From Candidatus Woesearchaeota archaeon (lineage in GTDB: Archaea; Nanobdellota; Nanobdellia; Woesearchaeales; UBA11716), in assembly GCA_013329175.1 (NCBI GenBank), contig DUKR01000031.1:1-32459 (forward strand): a stretch of DNA of 32,459 bases, in the 5' to 3' direction. Below are positions 16,840 through 24,835 of this stretch, in pieces. The translations under genes and the position numbers were made by a program. The notes under the pieces are model-generated. The model did not search any database and was not told the DNA's origin. It was given only the letters and a program-made list of their open reading frames with translations. The stretch's first letter is position 1. Each line of letters begins with the position of its first letter.

Positions 16840-16919
16840 CATGTCCTTAAATCGTTCTACCCACTATTTCCTTGAGGAGAATGGAGGGCTCTGAGAACGA
16901 TATTAGGACACTAAGGAAT
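16840..16919 (+). repeat. Palindromic repeat, copy 3 (inverted orientation)
   Basis: This is the reverse complement of copy 1, about 88 percent alike by eye with a 2-base deletion. Arms 16841-16857 and 16895-16911 pair. Read on the plus strand it gives the degraded peptide (THYFLEENGGL, stop, ERY, stop, DTKE). Like copy 1 it has TATTAG where the gene copy has TATGAG. It ends four bases before the stop codon of the res gene. Confidence 0.8.
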
Positions 16920-16922
16920 ACA

Positions 16923-19109
16923 TCAGATCTCTATAATTTTCCAACTTGACAAGTCATTAGGATTGTATTCGTATTTCTCTTTGTCATTGTCATTGTAACG
17001 CCATGTTCCGTTTACAAAAATAGCAATACCGCCCCAGACTTTCTTATCTTTGTTTTTCTTGAGGTATTTTTGTAATCCTTCGGCTCTTGGCCCTGCTTCT
17101 TTTGCTGTCATTCCGCTTTTTGTGTCAAAGAGACCGGTAGAGCCGTCTGTAAACAGCACGATGAAGTCAACATAGAAAGCTCTCTCAATTCCATTCTCAT
17201 CTGTATATGGCACTGCGAAATATTTTGCTTCTGCTTCGCCGTTCTTGAACCACCATTTTGCTTTTTTTGATTTGTTGAGCAATTCTATAAATCTTCTTTC
17301 CGGCTCGCTTGGTTTCTTTGTGTAAAATGGCTTCATTATTGAGGTTGGCTGTTCTTCTTTGCTGTATCTGCTGTTGTAGCTGATAATAACAGGAATTTCC
17401 CATTTTGGTATCTCTTTCTTCTCTCTCTTTTCGTTGAGTTGTTCAACGACTTCTTTTTTGTAGCGTTCTTTTGCTATGTTGATGGCATCTACGAATGCCT
17501 GCACGTTTTCCTTTCCTAAAACTATTCTTTGGGCTTGCGGATCAAACTTTCTGAGCTTGTATTTTTCTGTGAAAAAGTTGTAAAGTGCTGTTTTCATCCT
17601 ATCGCTTGAATCTGATGGTGCGTATGGTGTGCAGTTATCAGCAATGAATTTATCAAATAACTGCTGTAATTCTGCAAGATTTAGCTGGACTTCAATTTGC
17701 CCTTTTCTTTCAATTTCTCCTAATTGGTCAATGTTTACAATTTTGCCATCTGCGATTATCGGGCTTACTATTCGTGATGGCTGGGCAGTAATTTTCTTCT
17801 GGAGTTTGGTTTCTTCTGCCACTTTCATAAAAATATCGCCAAACTTTCCCGATAGTCTTGTTCGTTCTCTTTGTCTTTTCAGGAAAATTGAGGGCAGATA
17901 GATGTCTTTGTAGAGTTTGCTGTCCCTTTTTGCTTCATAAACAGTAACGTAATCCTTTGCATAATCTTCTGTAATCTCAATATTCGGCAGGTTTGTAAAG
18001 ACATAACCTTTATTCAAATCTTCTTCATTATAATACTTCAATTCAGGCATTCTCATAATTCTGCCAATGGTCTGAATGGTAAAAGTGAAGCTTTTTGATT
18101 CTCTGAAAATAACGAGAATTTGCGCTCTTGGGCAATCCCAACCTAAAGCAATAGCCTGTTTGAAAACCAAAACGTCTACTTCATTGTCGTTTTTGTCAAC
18201 ATTTGCCAGATTGTCGGTTTTTTCTTCTGAAAGCCACACTGCCAGCTTTCCGTTTTCTTCAGTTATCTTGAATTTGTCCTTTAGAATTTTTACAACATCA
18301 TCTTTTTTGTTAATGAGATTACTCTTTTTGTCTGGCAGTTGGATAAGCACAAGAGGGTTTATGTTTGAGCCTTCTTTCTCGTAAAGTTTGGCTACTTCCT
18401 GCCTTTTCTTTAACGCTTGCTCTATAATCAGCTCATCTGAGCTTTTCGTACCTGTTTTTATTTCCAGAAATTCGGGATTAACAGCTATCTCTGACTTAAT
18501 CATTTCTTCAGCTTTTACCTGTGAAATATGCACTTTTTCAATCTCAGAAACGTTCTCTTTTAAGTGGGGAGTAGCTGATACTTCAATCGTAACTTTGGGC
18601 CCGATTGTCTCAATCAATTCTTTTGATTTTTCAGAACTCGCTGTATGATGGCTTTCATCAATGATTAGGATTATTTGCCTTCCTTCTTCCTTTGTATTCT
18701 GTATTAGGGCATTGAGATTATTGTCCTGCTCATTCTCTCGGACATAAATGTTAATGTCTTTCTTGTTTATGCTATGCCAATTTATGAACAAAATCTCATT
18801 TTCCCCTATCTGTCTGTCTTCCAAATCTTCAAAATAAGAGCATTGGATTAACCGGTCATCTTCGTAATATTTCTCTAATTTCTCTTTGCTTTGTTCGTGT
18901 AACATTCTGACAGAAACCCAGACGAAAGAGTATTTTGTATGGTTCTCCTTGACCAATTGTTTAAGCATCTCAGAAACCATAACTGTTTTACCGCTTCCTG
19001 TCGGTGCTTGGAAAATTACAACTTCATTGTCCGGCGTATTCAGAACATTCTGGACTTTTGCTTTAAGACTTTCAACTGCCTTTTTCTGATAATCTCGTAA
19101 GTCTATCAT
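16923..19109 (-). CDS. res: Type III restriction enzyme Res subunit
   Basis: 728 residues. An SF2 helicase core has Walker A APTGSGKT (35-42), DESHH (151-155), SATPH (178-182) and a QTIGRIMR motif VI (345-352). The C-terminus is a PD-(D/E)xK nuclease: YVDFIVLF (D648) and LFDTKSG (D662, K664). Res needs Mod for DNA recognition and cleaves unmodified DNA after ATP-driven movement. It is shorter than EcoP15I Res (about 970), but the domain set is complete. Its ATG overlaps the mod stop (ATGA). Base composition is AT-rich compared with neighbours, which suggests recent transfer. Confidence 0.93.
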   Translation of the reverse strand: MIDLRDYQKKAVESLKAKVQNVLNTPDNEVVIFQAPTGSGKTVMVSEMLKQLVKENHTKYSFVWVSVRMLHEQSKEKLEKYYEDDRLIQCSYFEDLEDRQIGENEILFINWHSINKKDINIYVRENEQDNNLNALIQNTKEEGRQIILIIDESHHTASSEKSKELIETIGPKVTIEVSATPHLKENVSEIEKVHISQVKAEEMIKSEIAVNPEFLEIKTGTKSSDELIIEQALKKRQEVAKLYEKEGSNINPLVLIQLPDKKSNLINKKDDVVKILKDKFKITEENGKLAVWLSEEKTDNLANVDKNDNEVDVLVFKQAIALGWDCPRAQILVIFRESKSFTFTIQTIGRIMRMPELKYYNEEDLNKGYVFTNLPNIEITEDYAKDYVTVYEAKRDSKLYKDIYLPSIFLKRQRERTRLSGKFGDIFMKVAEETKLQKKITAQPSRIVSPIIADGKIVNIDQLGEIERKGQIEVQLNLAELQQLFDKFIADNCTPYAPSDSSDRMKTALYNFFTEKYKLRKFDPQAQRIVLGKENVQAFVDAINIAKERYKKEVVEQLNEKREKKEIPKWEIPVIISYNSRYSKEEQPTSIMKPFYTKKPSEPERRFIELLNKSKKAKWWFKNGEAEAKYFAVPYTDENGIERAFYVDFIVLFTDGSTGLFDTKSGMTAKEAGPRAEGLQKYLKKNKDKKVWGGIAIFVNGTWRYNDNDKEKYEYNPNDLSSWKIIEI

Positions 19110-20764
19110 TTGAATATCCTCTTGTAAACGTTTAATATGACTGCTGGAATTGGCCTTAATTCAACCAGATCAGCGACATCCTCAAATTCATCTTCTCTTG
19201 CACTTTCATCAAGAGAGAAAACATAAACGACAAACTGCTTTTTTAATTTTTTAGCTTCTTTTTTGAATGGCTCAATGCCCTCATCATCGTAAATTATTCC
19301 TAAATGTTTGTCTTGACCATTCTTGAAAATTTTGAAATTCTTGCCATCCATAACCTCATCAAAACAATCTTCTTTTAAGCAAAGCATTTCTGTTGATTTA
19401 TCAACCATTTTATGCTTATTAGTATCGGTTTGTTCAGCATCAACGAAGCCGGTTTTATAATACTTCAAACCGCCGGGCATATTACTTACTAACTTACCTT
19501 TAGATTCTTTTTCTAAATTTTGAATTACCTTTTTAACACGAGGATAGCATATATCCTCGGCAATTTTATCACCTGAACCGTTATTGTTTTCATTGTTTGT
19601 ACAGAGTATAAACTTTCTAAATCCATTATCCTCCAAATTGTACTCTGTTACAGCTTGCCCAGTAGTACCCGAACCCGCAAAAAAATCAAGAATAATACTC
19701 TTTTTTGTTGATGATAATTCTACTATTCTTTTAATTAGTGAAACAGGTTTCGGATTATTAAATTTTTTAGCACCTAACAATTTTTCTAATTCCTGAGTTC
19801 CATTAGTAGTTGTCCCAACGTCATCCCAAATTGATTTTGGGGCTAACCCTTTACCCTCCGCATCAGTTAAATAGCGTTTTAGTTGTGGTTTTGAATTTCC
19901 AGATTTTCCAAATATTATTCTACCCTCTGCAAAATATTTTTTATATTCTTCCTCTGTTGTTCTCCAATGCCTACCTTTAGGAGGCATAAAAATTTTTCCT
20001 GTTTTAGGATTTTTTATTGGATATTCTAAATTTGGTCGTATTTCTGGAGCATCAAATGGATCAGCAGTCCATGGACCTCTTGGATCATTATCGGAATTAA
20101 GAAATTTACCATTATTTACGCCTTTTAATCTAAATTCATGCTTATGTTTTTGTAACCACTTCATGCTTTTTGCATAGAATAATGTGTGATTGTGATTCAG
20201 AGAAACAATTGTATCGCTTGAAACTGATTTTCTTGAATTCCAAATAATATCAATAACAAAATTTTCTTCACCAAAGATATCATCACATAATAATTTTAAT
20301 TGTGCAACTTCAGTATCATCAATAGAAATAAAAATCATTCCTCTTATCGACATTAAATTTTTTGCTAATTTCAATCTCTTAGACATGAATGAAAGCCATT
20401 TACTATGTCTGTAAGTATCCTCTCTGTCAATTATTTTATCGTTATAAACGAAATTGTCTCCAGAGCCACGATTATACGGCGGATCAATGTAGATAACATC
20501 AACAGTCCCCTTATGCGTATAATTCAAAACTGAAAGAGCGTGATAATTATCGCCCTCTATCAAAATATTTACTTGCTTTTTGTCATCCGTTTTAATTTCC
20601 TTTTTTGTATCTTCTTCTAGAATAGGCAATTCTGTTTCGCATCTTTTTGCAACAGTTTCAGGCTTTTCTTCCCAGACTATTCCATATTTCTTTCTTTTTT
20701 CAACTTTCTTTAACTCTCTAACCAATTCTTCTTTTGACCAATTGGAATAATCTTTTTTTGCCAT
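19106..20764 (-). CDS. mod: Type III DNA adenine methyltransferase Mod
   Basis: 552 residues of a beta-class N6-adenine methyltransferase. Motif IV DPPYN (94-98) comes before motif I FAGSGTT (about 361-367), the order typical of type III Mod. The long stretch between holds the target-recognition region. The N-terminal 40 residues are charged and coiled. It would modify one strand of an asymmetric site and guide Res. The region is very AT-rich. The start lies three bases after the stop of the small ribbon-helix-helix-like gene, so the three genes form one operon. The recognition sequence cannot be read from the protein. Confidence 0.93.
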   Translation of the reverse strand: MAKKDYSNWSKEELVRELKKVEKRKKYGIVWEEKPETVAKRCETELPILEEDTKKEIKTDDKKQVNILIEGDNYHALSVLNYTHKGTVDVIYIDPPYNRGSGDNFVYNDKIIDREDTYRHSKWLSFMSKRLKLAKNLMSIRGMIFISIDDTEVAQLKLLCDDIFGEENFVIDIIWNSRKSVSSDTIVSLNHNHTLFYAKSMKWLQKHKHEFRLKGVNNGKFLNSDNDPRGPWTADPFDAPEIRPNLEYPIKNPKTGKIFMPPKGRHWRTTEEEYKKYFAEGRIIFGKSGNSKPQLKRYLTDAEGKGLAPKSIWDDVGTTTNGTQELEKLLGAKKFNNPKPVSLIKRIVELSSTKKSIILDFFAGSGTTGQAVTEYNLEDNGFRKFILCTNNENNNGSGDKIAEDICYPRVKKVIQNLEKESKGKLVSNMPGGLKYYKTGFVDAEQTDTNKHKMVDKSTEMLCLKEDCFDEVMDGKNFKIFKNGQDKHLGIIYDDEGIEPFKKEAKKLKKQFVVYVFSLDESAREDEFEDVADLVELRPIPAVILNVYKRIFK

Positions 20765-20767
20765 AAT

Positions 20768-20914
20768 TTAAGACCTTGATTTGTTCCTCTTTAATTCCTC
20801 AACCATAAAATTTTCAAACTGTTTTGATAAGATGAAGCCCTTCTGCTCACAGTATCTTCTGTATTCTTCGTAAACTTCTTCTTCAACGCTTAACGATACT
20901 GTCTTTTTTGCCAT
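20768..20914 (-). CDS. Small ribbon-helix-helix-like protein
   Basis: 48 residues, MAKKTVSLSVEEEVYEEYRR and onward. A beta strand (TVSLSV), a helix (EEEVYEEYRRYCEQKG) and a second helix (ILSKQFENFMVEELKR) fit the ribbon-helix-helix (CopG/Arc) fold. Such proteins bind DNA as dimers and often repress their own operon. It begins the restriction-modification operon and is followed three bases later by mod. A 10-bp direct repeat lies just upstream and may be its operator. Codon use matches the AT-rich mod and res genes. Confidence 0.72.
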   Translation of the reverse strand: MAKKTVSLSVEEEVYEEYRRYCEQKGFILSKQFENFMVEELKRNKSRS

Positions 20915-20933
20915 AACCACCAACCCATGTATG

Positions 20934-20972
20934 TATATATAATCTTAAATGTAACTCCTATATAAATGTAAC
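20934..20972 (-). promoter_or_regulatory. R-M operon promoter with direct-repeat operator candidate
   Basis: On the minus strand there are two TATA boxes, TTTATATAG (20959-20967) and TTATATATA (20934-20943). The second would give a leaderless message at the ATG (20914). A perfect 10-bp direct repeat TAAATGTAAC lies at 20946-20955 and 20963-20972, 17 bases apart. It overlaps the first TATA box, as expected of an operator. Confidence 0.5.
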
Positions 20973-21090
20973 GACACCCTCTCTCATATAATATTTTTTC
21001 AGAAAAAGAAACAAAAACACGCCCCTGCTCCCTGTCCTTCGGAAATCATAGTCATCCTTTTTCCCCATTCTTTCCCTATTATTTCTTCCA

Positions 21091-21100
21091 GTATTTATAT
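21091..21100 (+). promoter_or_regulatory. TATA box of the DUF302 gene, leaderless
   Basis: GTATTTATAT is centred about 27 bases before the ATG at 21123, the spacing for a leaderless archaeal transcript. It would drive the first copper-island operon. Confidence 0.62.
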
Positions 21101-21122
21101 TGGGTACGCCATTGCCCATAGC

Positions 21123-21518
21123 ATGGCACCAAAAACAGCGTACGGATACAAAAGAGCACTCAGCATCCCTTTTACTGAAGCACTGGACAAAGCAAGAACT
21201 GAGTTGCAGGCAAATGGCTTTGGCGTCCTGTGCGAGATAGACGTCGCGGCAAAGCTCAAAGAAAAAGTCGGCGCAAACATCGGCAGGTATGTCATACTTG
21301 GAGCCTGTAACCCTCCTTTGGCGTACAGGGCAATTTGTGCTGAGCGGGACATCGGCCTTATGTTTCCCTGCAACATTGTCATCTCTGAGAAGGATAGCAA
21401 GGTGACAGCCTCCTGCATCCTCCCGACAACAGCGATGGGGATGATTGATAATCCCAAACTCAGGGAAGTTGCAGCAGAAGTTGAAGTGCAGCTCAAAACA
21501 ATAATAGACAAGCTCTAA
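21123..21518 (+). CDS. DUF302 family protein
   Basis: 131 residues, the usual length for this family. Recognisable features are the start TAYGYKRALSIPFTEALDKA, the GFGVLCEIDVAAKLKEK stretch, YVILGACNPPLAYRAI and GLMFPCNIVI. DUF302 proteins are small cytoplasmic alpha/beta proteins that often occur in metal or sulfur gene clusters; the activity is unknown. The gene opens the plus-strand copper island and is followed 12 bases later by a membrane protein. Confidence 0.9.
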   Translation: MAPKTAYGYKRALSIPFTEALDKARTELQANGFGVLCEIDVAAKLKEKVGANIGRYVILGACNPPLAYRAICAERDIGLMFPCNIVISEKDSKVTASCILPTTAMGMIDNPKLREVAAEVEVQLKTIIDKL

Positions 21519-21530
21519 AGAGTATCTACA

Positions 21531-21962
21531 ATGGCAGATGCACATCTCAAGGAAAAGCTCGCAACCGCAACAGGCAGCATATCGGGCGCTGCAAGCATTA
21601 TGGGCTCCTGGCAGGTCTGCCACAGCATCTGCCTTGGGCTTATCGCACTACTTGGCATCATTGGCATCACCATCACAGGTATGCCCTTGCTTTTCCTCAA
21701 TAAGATTGCCATTCCGCTATGGAGCATAGCAGTCATCCTTCTGGGAGTTACCTCTTATTTGTATGTTACAAAAAAGTGCATATCAAAGAATCTTATCCTG
21801 CTCAACACAGGACTCATTATTGCTGGCATTCCCTTCCCAAAAGTCAGCAGCTTCCAGCCCTTATTCTGGATTATCGGAGGGATGGCCGCAATCTTTGGCC
21901 TGACGCTCTTCATCAGGGAAAAGCTTGACAAGAAAAAATGCAGGAGGCACCATCATGGATAA
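21531..21962 (+). CDS. Four-helix membrane protein, MerT/MerC-like (tentative)
   Basis: 143 residues with four hydrophobic segments (about 30-50, 55-77, 83-103 and 108-128). The first begins after a Cys pair (WQVCHSICLG), and a single Cys lies after the second (KKCISKN). The C-terminus is basic and ends HHHG. Layout and Cys pattern recall small mercury or copper importers of the MerT/MerC kind, but I see no diagnostic match. It is cotranscribed with DUF302 and overlaps the next gene by eight bases. Confidence 0.65.
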   Translation: MADAHLKEKLATATGSISGAASIMGSWQVCHSICLGLIALLGIIGITITGMPLLFLNKIAIPLWSIAVILLGVTSYLYVTKKCISKNLILLNTGLIIAGIPFPKVSSFQPLFWIIGGMAAIFGLTLFIREKLDKKKCRRHHHG

Positions 21963-22434
21963 CAACAAGGAAACATACCTGCTCTACGGGATTGTCGCTC
22001 TCGCAATCATCGTCCTCGCGTACACTGGCTACAGCGTCATTGGGCAGGGCATAATGCAGAAAGACAAGTACATCCAGACTGTCCCAATAACAGGAGAAGA
22101 TTCCCCCTACCAGGCAGTCTCTACAGGAAGCACAGGAGAAGGCGAAGTGCAGATAGAACTCAGCCCTCATGAGCCGCAAGGCGGAAGGCTTGCTATTGAC
22201 ATAGCAGCAAACACCCATTCTGTTGACCTCTCGCAGTTTGACCTGAAGGAGATAACCGCATTGCAGATAGGAACAAAGCAGTTCAGGCCTATTGACGCGC
22301 CAACTCTTTCCAGCCATCATGCCTCAGGCACTCTTACATTTGATATCGGCTCAGCTAAAACTGACGCATTCATTGTCATTATCACAGGCATCCCAAAGGT
22401 TGCAACGCGATCTTTCAGATGGGATGGAACATAA
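21955..22434 (+). CDS. Anchored extracellular beta-domain protein (NTHSVDLS motif)
   Basis: 159 residues: one N-terminal membrane helix (about 7-30), then a linker and a beta-rich outside domain with VQIELSPHEP, NTHSVDLS and SSHHASGTLTFDI. I recall the THSVDLS plus HH pattern from uncharacterised secreted proteins found near metal genes, but no name. The His residues could bind metal. GGAGG precedes the ATG at 21955; an ATG at 21925 in the same frame is less likely. It overlaps the previous stop, so it is translationally coupled. Confidence 0.65.
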   Translation: MDNNKETYLLYGIVALAIIVLAYTGYSVIGQGIMQKDKYIQTVPITGEDSPYQAVSTGSTGEGEVQIELSPHEPQGGRLAIDIAANTHSVDLSQFDLKEITALQIGTKQFRPIDAPTLSSHHASGTLTFDIGSAKTDAFIVIITGIPKVATRSFRWDGT

Positions 22435-22467
22435 AGAAGACTCCCAAAAGAGAGAGGAACAAGAACA

Positions 22468-22947
22468 ATGAAACGAACAATACTGTTAACTGCCCTGCTT
22501 GCAGCGGGCATTCTCATCCTTGCCGGCTGTGCGCAATCAGGCACCAACACAGGCGCAAGCGTAGCGGGGAAATCATCAGGCACCGCGATTACCATTTTCA
22601 AATCAGACTCCTGCGGCTGCTGCGGAGTGTACACTAAATACATGGATAGGGAAGGCTATAACGTAACCATCAATACTGTCAGGGACACCACAGCAATAAA
22701 GGAGCAGTACGGCGTCCCTGCTGCATTGCAGAGTTGCCACACAACTGTGGTAGGCGATTATGTTGTTGAAGGACATATCCCAAGTGAAGCGGTAGAAAAG
22801 TTGCTTTCTGAAAGGCCTGACATCAAAGGCATAGCGTTGCCGGGAATGCCATCAGGCTCTCCAGGTATGCCTGGCTCTAAAACTGGCGAATGGACCATCT
22901 ATGCGCTCAACAACGACGGAAGCTATGACGTGTTCATGAAGGTATGA
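22468..22947 (+). CDS. DUF411 metal-binding lipoprotein
   Basis: 159 residues. A lipoprotein signal ends in ILAGC (C21). The DUF411 domain has SDSCGCCGVY (C49, C51, C52), YGVPAALQSCHT (C90, H91) and VVEGHIP (H103), closing with IALPGMPSGSPGMPG. DUF411 proteins are periplasmic or secreted, thioredoxin-like and metal-binding, and occur in copper-resistance loci. The set of Cys and His residues suits Cu(I). It is followed by a membrane protein whose ATG overlaps its stop. Confidence 0.9.
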   Translation: MKRTILLTALLAAGILILAGCAQSGTNTGASVAGKSSGTAITIFKSDSCGCCGVYTKYMDREGYNVTINTVRDTTAIKEQYGVPAALQSCHTTVVGDYVVEGHIPSEAVEKLLSERPDIKGIALPGMPSGSPGMPGSKTGEWTIYALNNDGSYDVFMKV

Positions 22948-23465
22948 GGATGAAGCTCAAGCCTCTTTTTGTACTGGCAATGGCCTCCCTGCTGTTCGCA
23001 AGGATAGCAGATGCCCATTGCCCCCTTTGCACTATAGGCGCAGGCGCACTAGCCGGAAGCGCAGCATGGCTTGGCGTCAGCAAGTCAGTGATAGGCGTAT
23101 TCATCGGAGCATTTGCTGTCTCCACGGGCTGGTGGATGGCAAGGCTCATTAAAAAGAAGGTCATCCCCTACCAGATGCCAGCAATAATTTTGGCATCATA
23201 CCTCCTGACCGTTCTGCCGCTCATTCCTCTGCTGAAAGATTATCATCCCCTCTACCTTTCGTGGCTTGGCACCTATGGCACAACCTACGCCATTGACGTC
23301 TTTTTGCTCGGAAGCATAGTTGGTGGCATCATCGTCTGCATCACACCCTGGCTTTCCGCAAAGCTCACTGCTCTGCGCAAGGGGAATCTCATTCCGTATC
23401 AAGGTATCAGCTTAACCTTTGGCTTGCTTTTCATTGCAGGTATCATCATGCAGGTGGTGGCATAA
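22944..23465 (+). CDS. Membrane protein with N-terminal HCPLC motif
   Basis: 173 residues. A signal peptide (about 1-24, ending RIADA) is followed at once by HCPLCTIGAG, a CxxC with adjacent His that would lie at the mature N-terminus outside the cell. About four further helices follow. The family is unfamiliar to me; the motif suggests metal or heme binding. It begins by overlapping the DUF411 stop (ATGA); ATG 22950 is also possible. Gene order suggests a metal transporter or a partner of the DUF411 protein. Confidence 0.65.
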   Translation: MRMKLKPLFVLAMASLLFARIADAHCPLCTIGAGALAGSAAWLGVSKSVIGVFIGAFAVSTGWWMARLIKKKVIPYQMPAIILASYLLTVLPLIPLLKDYHPLYLSWLGTYGTTYAIDVFLLGSIVGGIIVCITPWLSAKLTALRKGNLIPYQGISLTFGLLFIAGIIMQVVA

Positions 23466-23466
23466 T

Positions 23467-23982
23467 ATGGGAACAAACGGCGCAGCTAGGGAACTGCAGG
23501 AATGGATGGAAAAGCTAAAGAAGTCAAAAACAAATGAAGCAGACCTTTCCCGCGACGAAGACTTAAGCATTGCTATTATGAACCTTATCAGCCTTGAGGA
23601 GCATTTCTATTTCACCGCAATGAAGACAGGCAACGGCTCGTACCTTGAGTTGCTTGATGAAGTAAGAAAGAAGCGCATTCAATTCCTCAAAAAGATTGTC
23701 AGGGATCCAAAGGGTGAGGAATGGTGCATAAGTAAGCATCTCCTTGCAGCAAGCATGCGCTTATTTGAAGTAGGCACAAAAGAATTGTCGGTAAAGGGAA
23801 AAGATGCAGCAATGCCATTTTTTCAATCAGGCTTTGACCTGTGGTCCATGTTTTTTTGCATTAATCTTGGGATGATAGAAGCCAAAGACATGAATCAGGA
23901 AGCGCTTCAGAAAGAGCATACCAGAACAGGAAAGCTCTCGGAAATGATGAAAAATATCATCAACTGCTGCAAAGAGTGGTAG
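23467..23982 (+). CDS. Helical cytoplasmic protein of unknown family
   Basis: 171 residues, nearly all helical: a charged N-terminus, LISLEEHFYFTAMKT, VRKKRIQFLKKIV, and LFEVGTKELSVKG. Cysteines are few (WCIS near the middle, FCIN, and a terminal CCKEW). GGTGGTGG lies before the ATG at 23467, which is one base after the previous stop; an ATG at 23419 within the previous gene is unlikely. I do not recognise it and propose no function. Confidence 0.65.
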   Translation: MGTNGAARELQEWMEKLKKSKTNEADLSRDEDLSIAIMNLISLEEHFYFTAMKTGNGSYLELLDEVRKKRIQFLKKIVRDPKGEEWCISKHLLAASMRLFEVGTKELSVKGKDAAMPFFQSGFDLWSMFFCINLGMIEAKDMNQEALQKEHTRTGKLSEMMKNIINCCKEW

Positions 23983-24050
23983 CAGGGCGTTATTGGCAAG
24001 TTTGCGGCATCAGTTTATCAATAGCAAAAAAGGACACTGGTGATGCGACC

Positions 24051-24680
24051 ATGATGAACACAACAAAAAAAATAATGGCATTACTTGCACTAACGATGCT
24101 CTTTGCAGGCATTACGCTTGCTATAGAGAGCGATGGGATGCACGGCTCCTTTGAGCAGGCTGAGGCACTGATTAACGCAAAGGCCACCTGCTCAAGCCTT
24201 ACCGATGAGCAACTGGAATTGATTGGCGACTACGTGATGGAGCAGATGCATCCCGGAGAAGCCCATGAAGCGATGGATGCTATGATGGGCGGCGAGGGTT
24301 CTGAAAGGCTTCGGCTTGTCCATATCAACATGGCACGATCATACTATTGTGGAGATGCGCAGGCAATGGGCACTGGCATGATGTATAGCGGCTATGGAGG
24401 AAACCGTGTAGGGATGATGGGTTCTGCAATGATGGGGCAAAACTACCCGGCAGCAGGAGACAGTGGATATGGCATGATAAGCCAGTACGGTGCATATCCT
24501 GGTGTCCAACAGGGATACAGCGGCATGGGTTCGATGATGAATGGAGGCTCCATGATGTACGGCTACAGCTTGTGGTATCCGCTTCTGCAGCTTGTGTACC
24601 TTGCTCTTGCAGCATTGGTTTTTGGCGCCATCTTCTGGTGGACGTACAGGCTGATAGCAAGAGAGAAGAAAAGAAAGTAA
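24051..24680 (+). CDS. Met/Gly-rich membrane-anchored protein
   Basis: 209 residues. A signal peptide (about 5-22) is followed by a small helical domain with CSSLTDEQLELIGDYVMEQM, HPGEAHEAMDAMMGG and SYYCG. The centre is a Met-, Gly- and Tyr-rich stretch with many GMM and MMG units, which could bind Cu(I) through thioethers. One membrane helix (about 180-202) closes it, with a basic tail. The helical domain is one I have seen in copper-linked clusters. GGTGATG precedes the ATG pair at 24051 and 24054. Confidence 0.72.
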   Translation: MMNTTKKIMALLALTMLFAGITLAIESDGMHGSFEQAEALINAKATCSSLTDEQLELIGDYVMEQMHPGEAHEAMDAMMGGEGSERLRLVHINMARSYYCGDAQAMGTGMMYSGYGGNRVGMMGSAMMGQNYPAAGDSGYGMISQYGAYPGVQQGYSGMGSMMNGGSMMYGYSLWYPLLQLVYLALAALVFGAIFWWTYRLIAREKKRK

Positions 24681-24690
24681 TTGAAAGTCT

Positions 24691-24807
24691 CATTATTATA
24701 GCAAAGTGCAGTAATAATGAAACTTTTAGATATGCACTTTGCTATACTAGCAGAAAACACAAATGTTCGATAATTAATGTTTTCTGCTATTACTGCACTT
24801 TGCTATA
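24691..24807. repeat. Three-armed inverted repeat, possible RNA switch
   Basis: Arm A (24697-24716, starting TATAGCAAAGTGCA) is the perfect complement of 24788-24807 over 20 bases, and of 24733-24746 over 14. The two pairings exclude each other. Between them, TAGCAGAAAACA (24748-24759) pairs with TGTTTTCTGCTA (24778-24789). A small hairpin CATTATTA/TAATAATG (24691-24698, 24712-24719) overlaps arm A. The region lies between the Met/Gly-rich gene and the methyltransferase gene. It could be an attenuator, a terminator or the remnant of a small mobile element. Confidence 0.75.
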
Positions 24808-24835
24808 AGGGCAATGCAGGAGTGACGAGGGTACC

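Noticed and set aside
24691..24807. CRISPR array
   Set aside because: The repeated units are inverted, not direct, and spacers are not of equal length.
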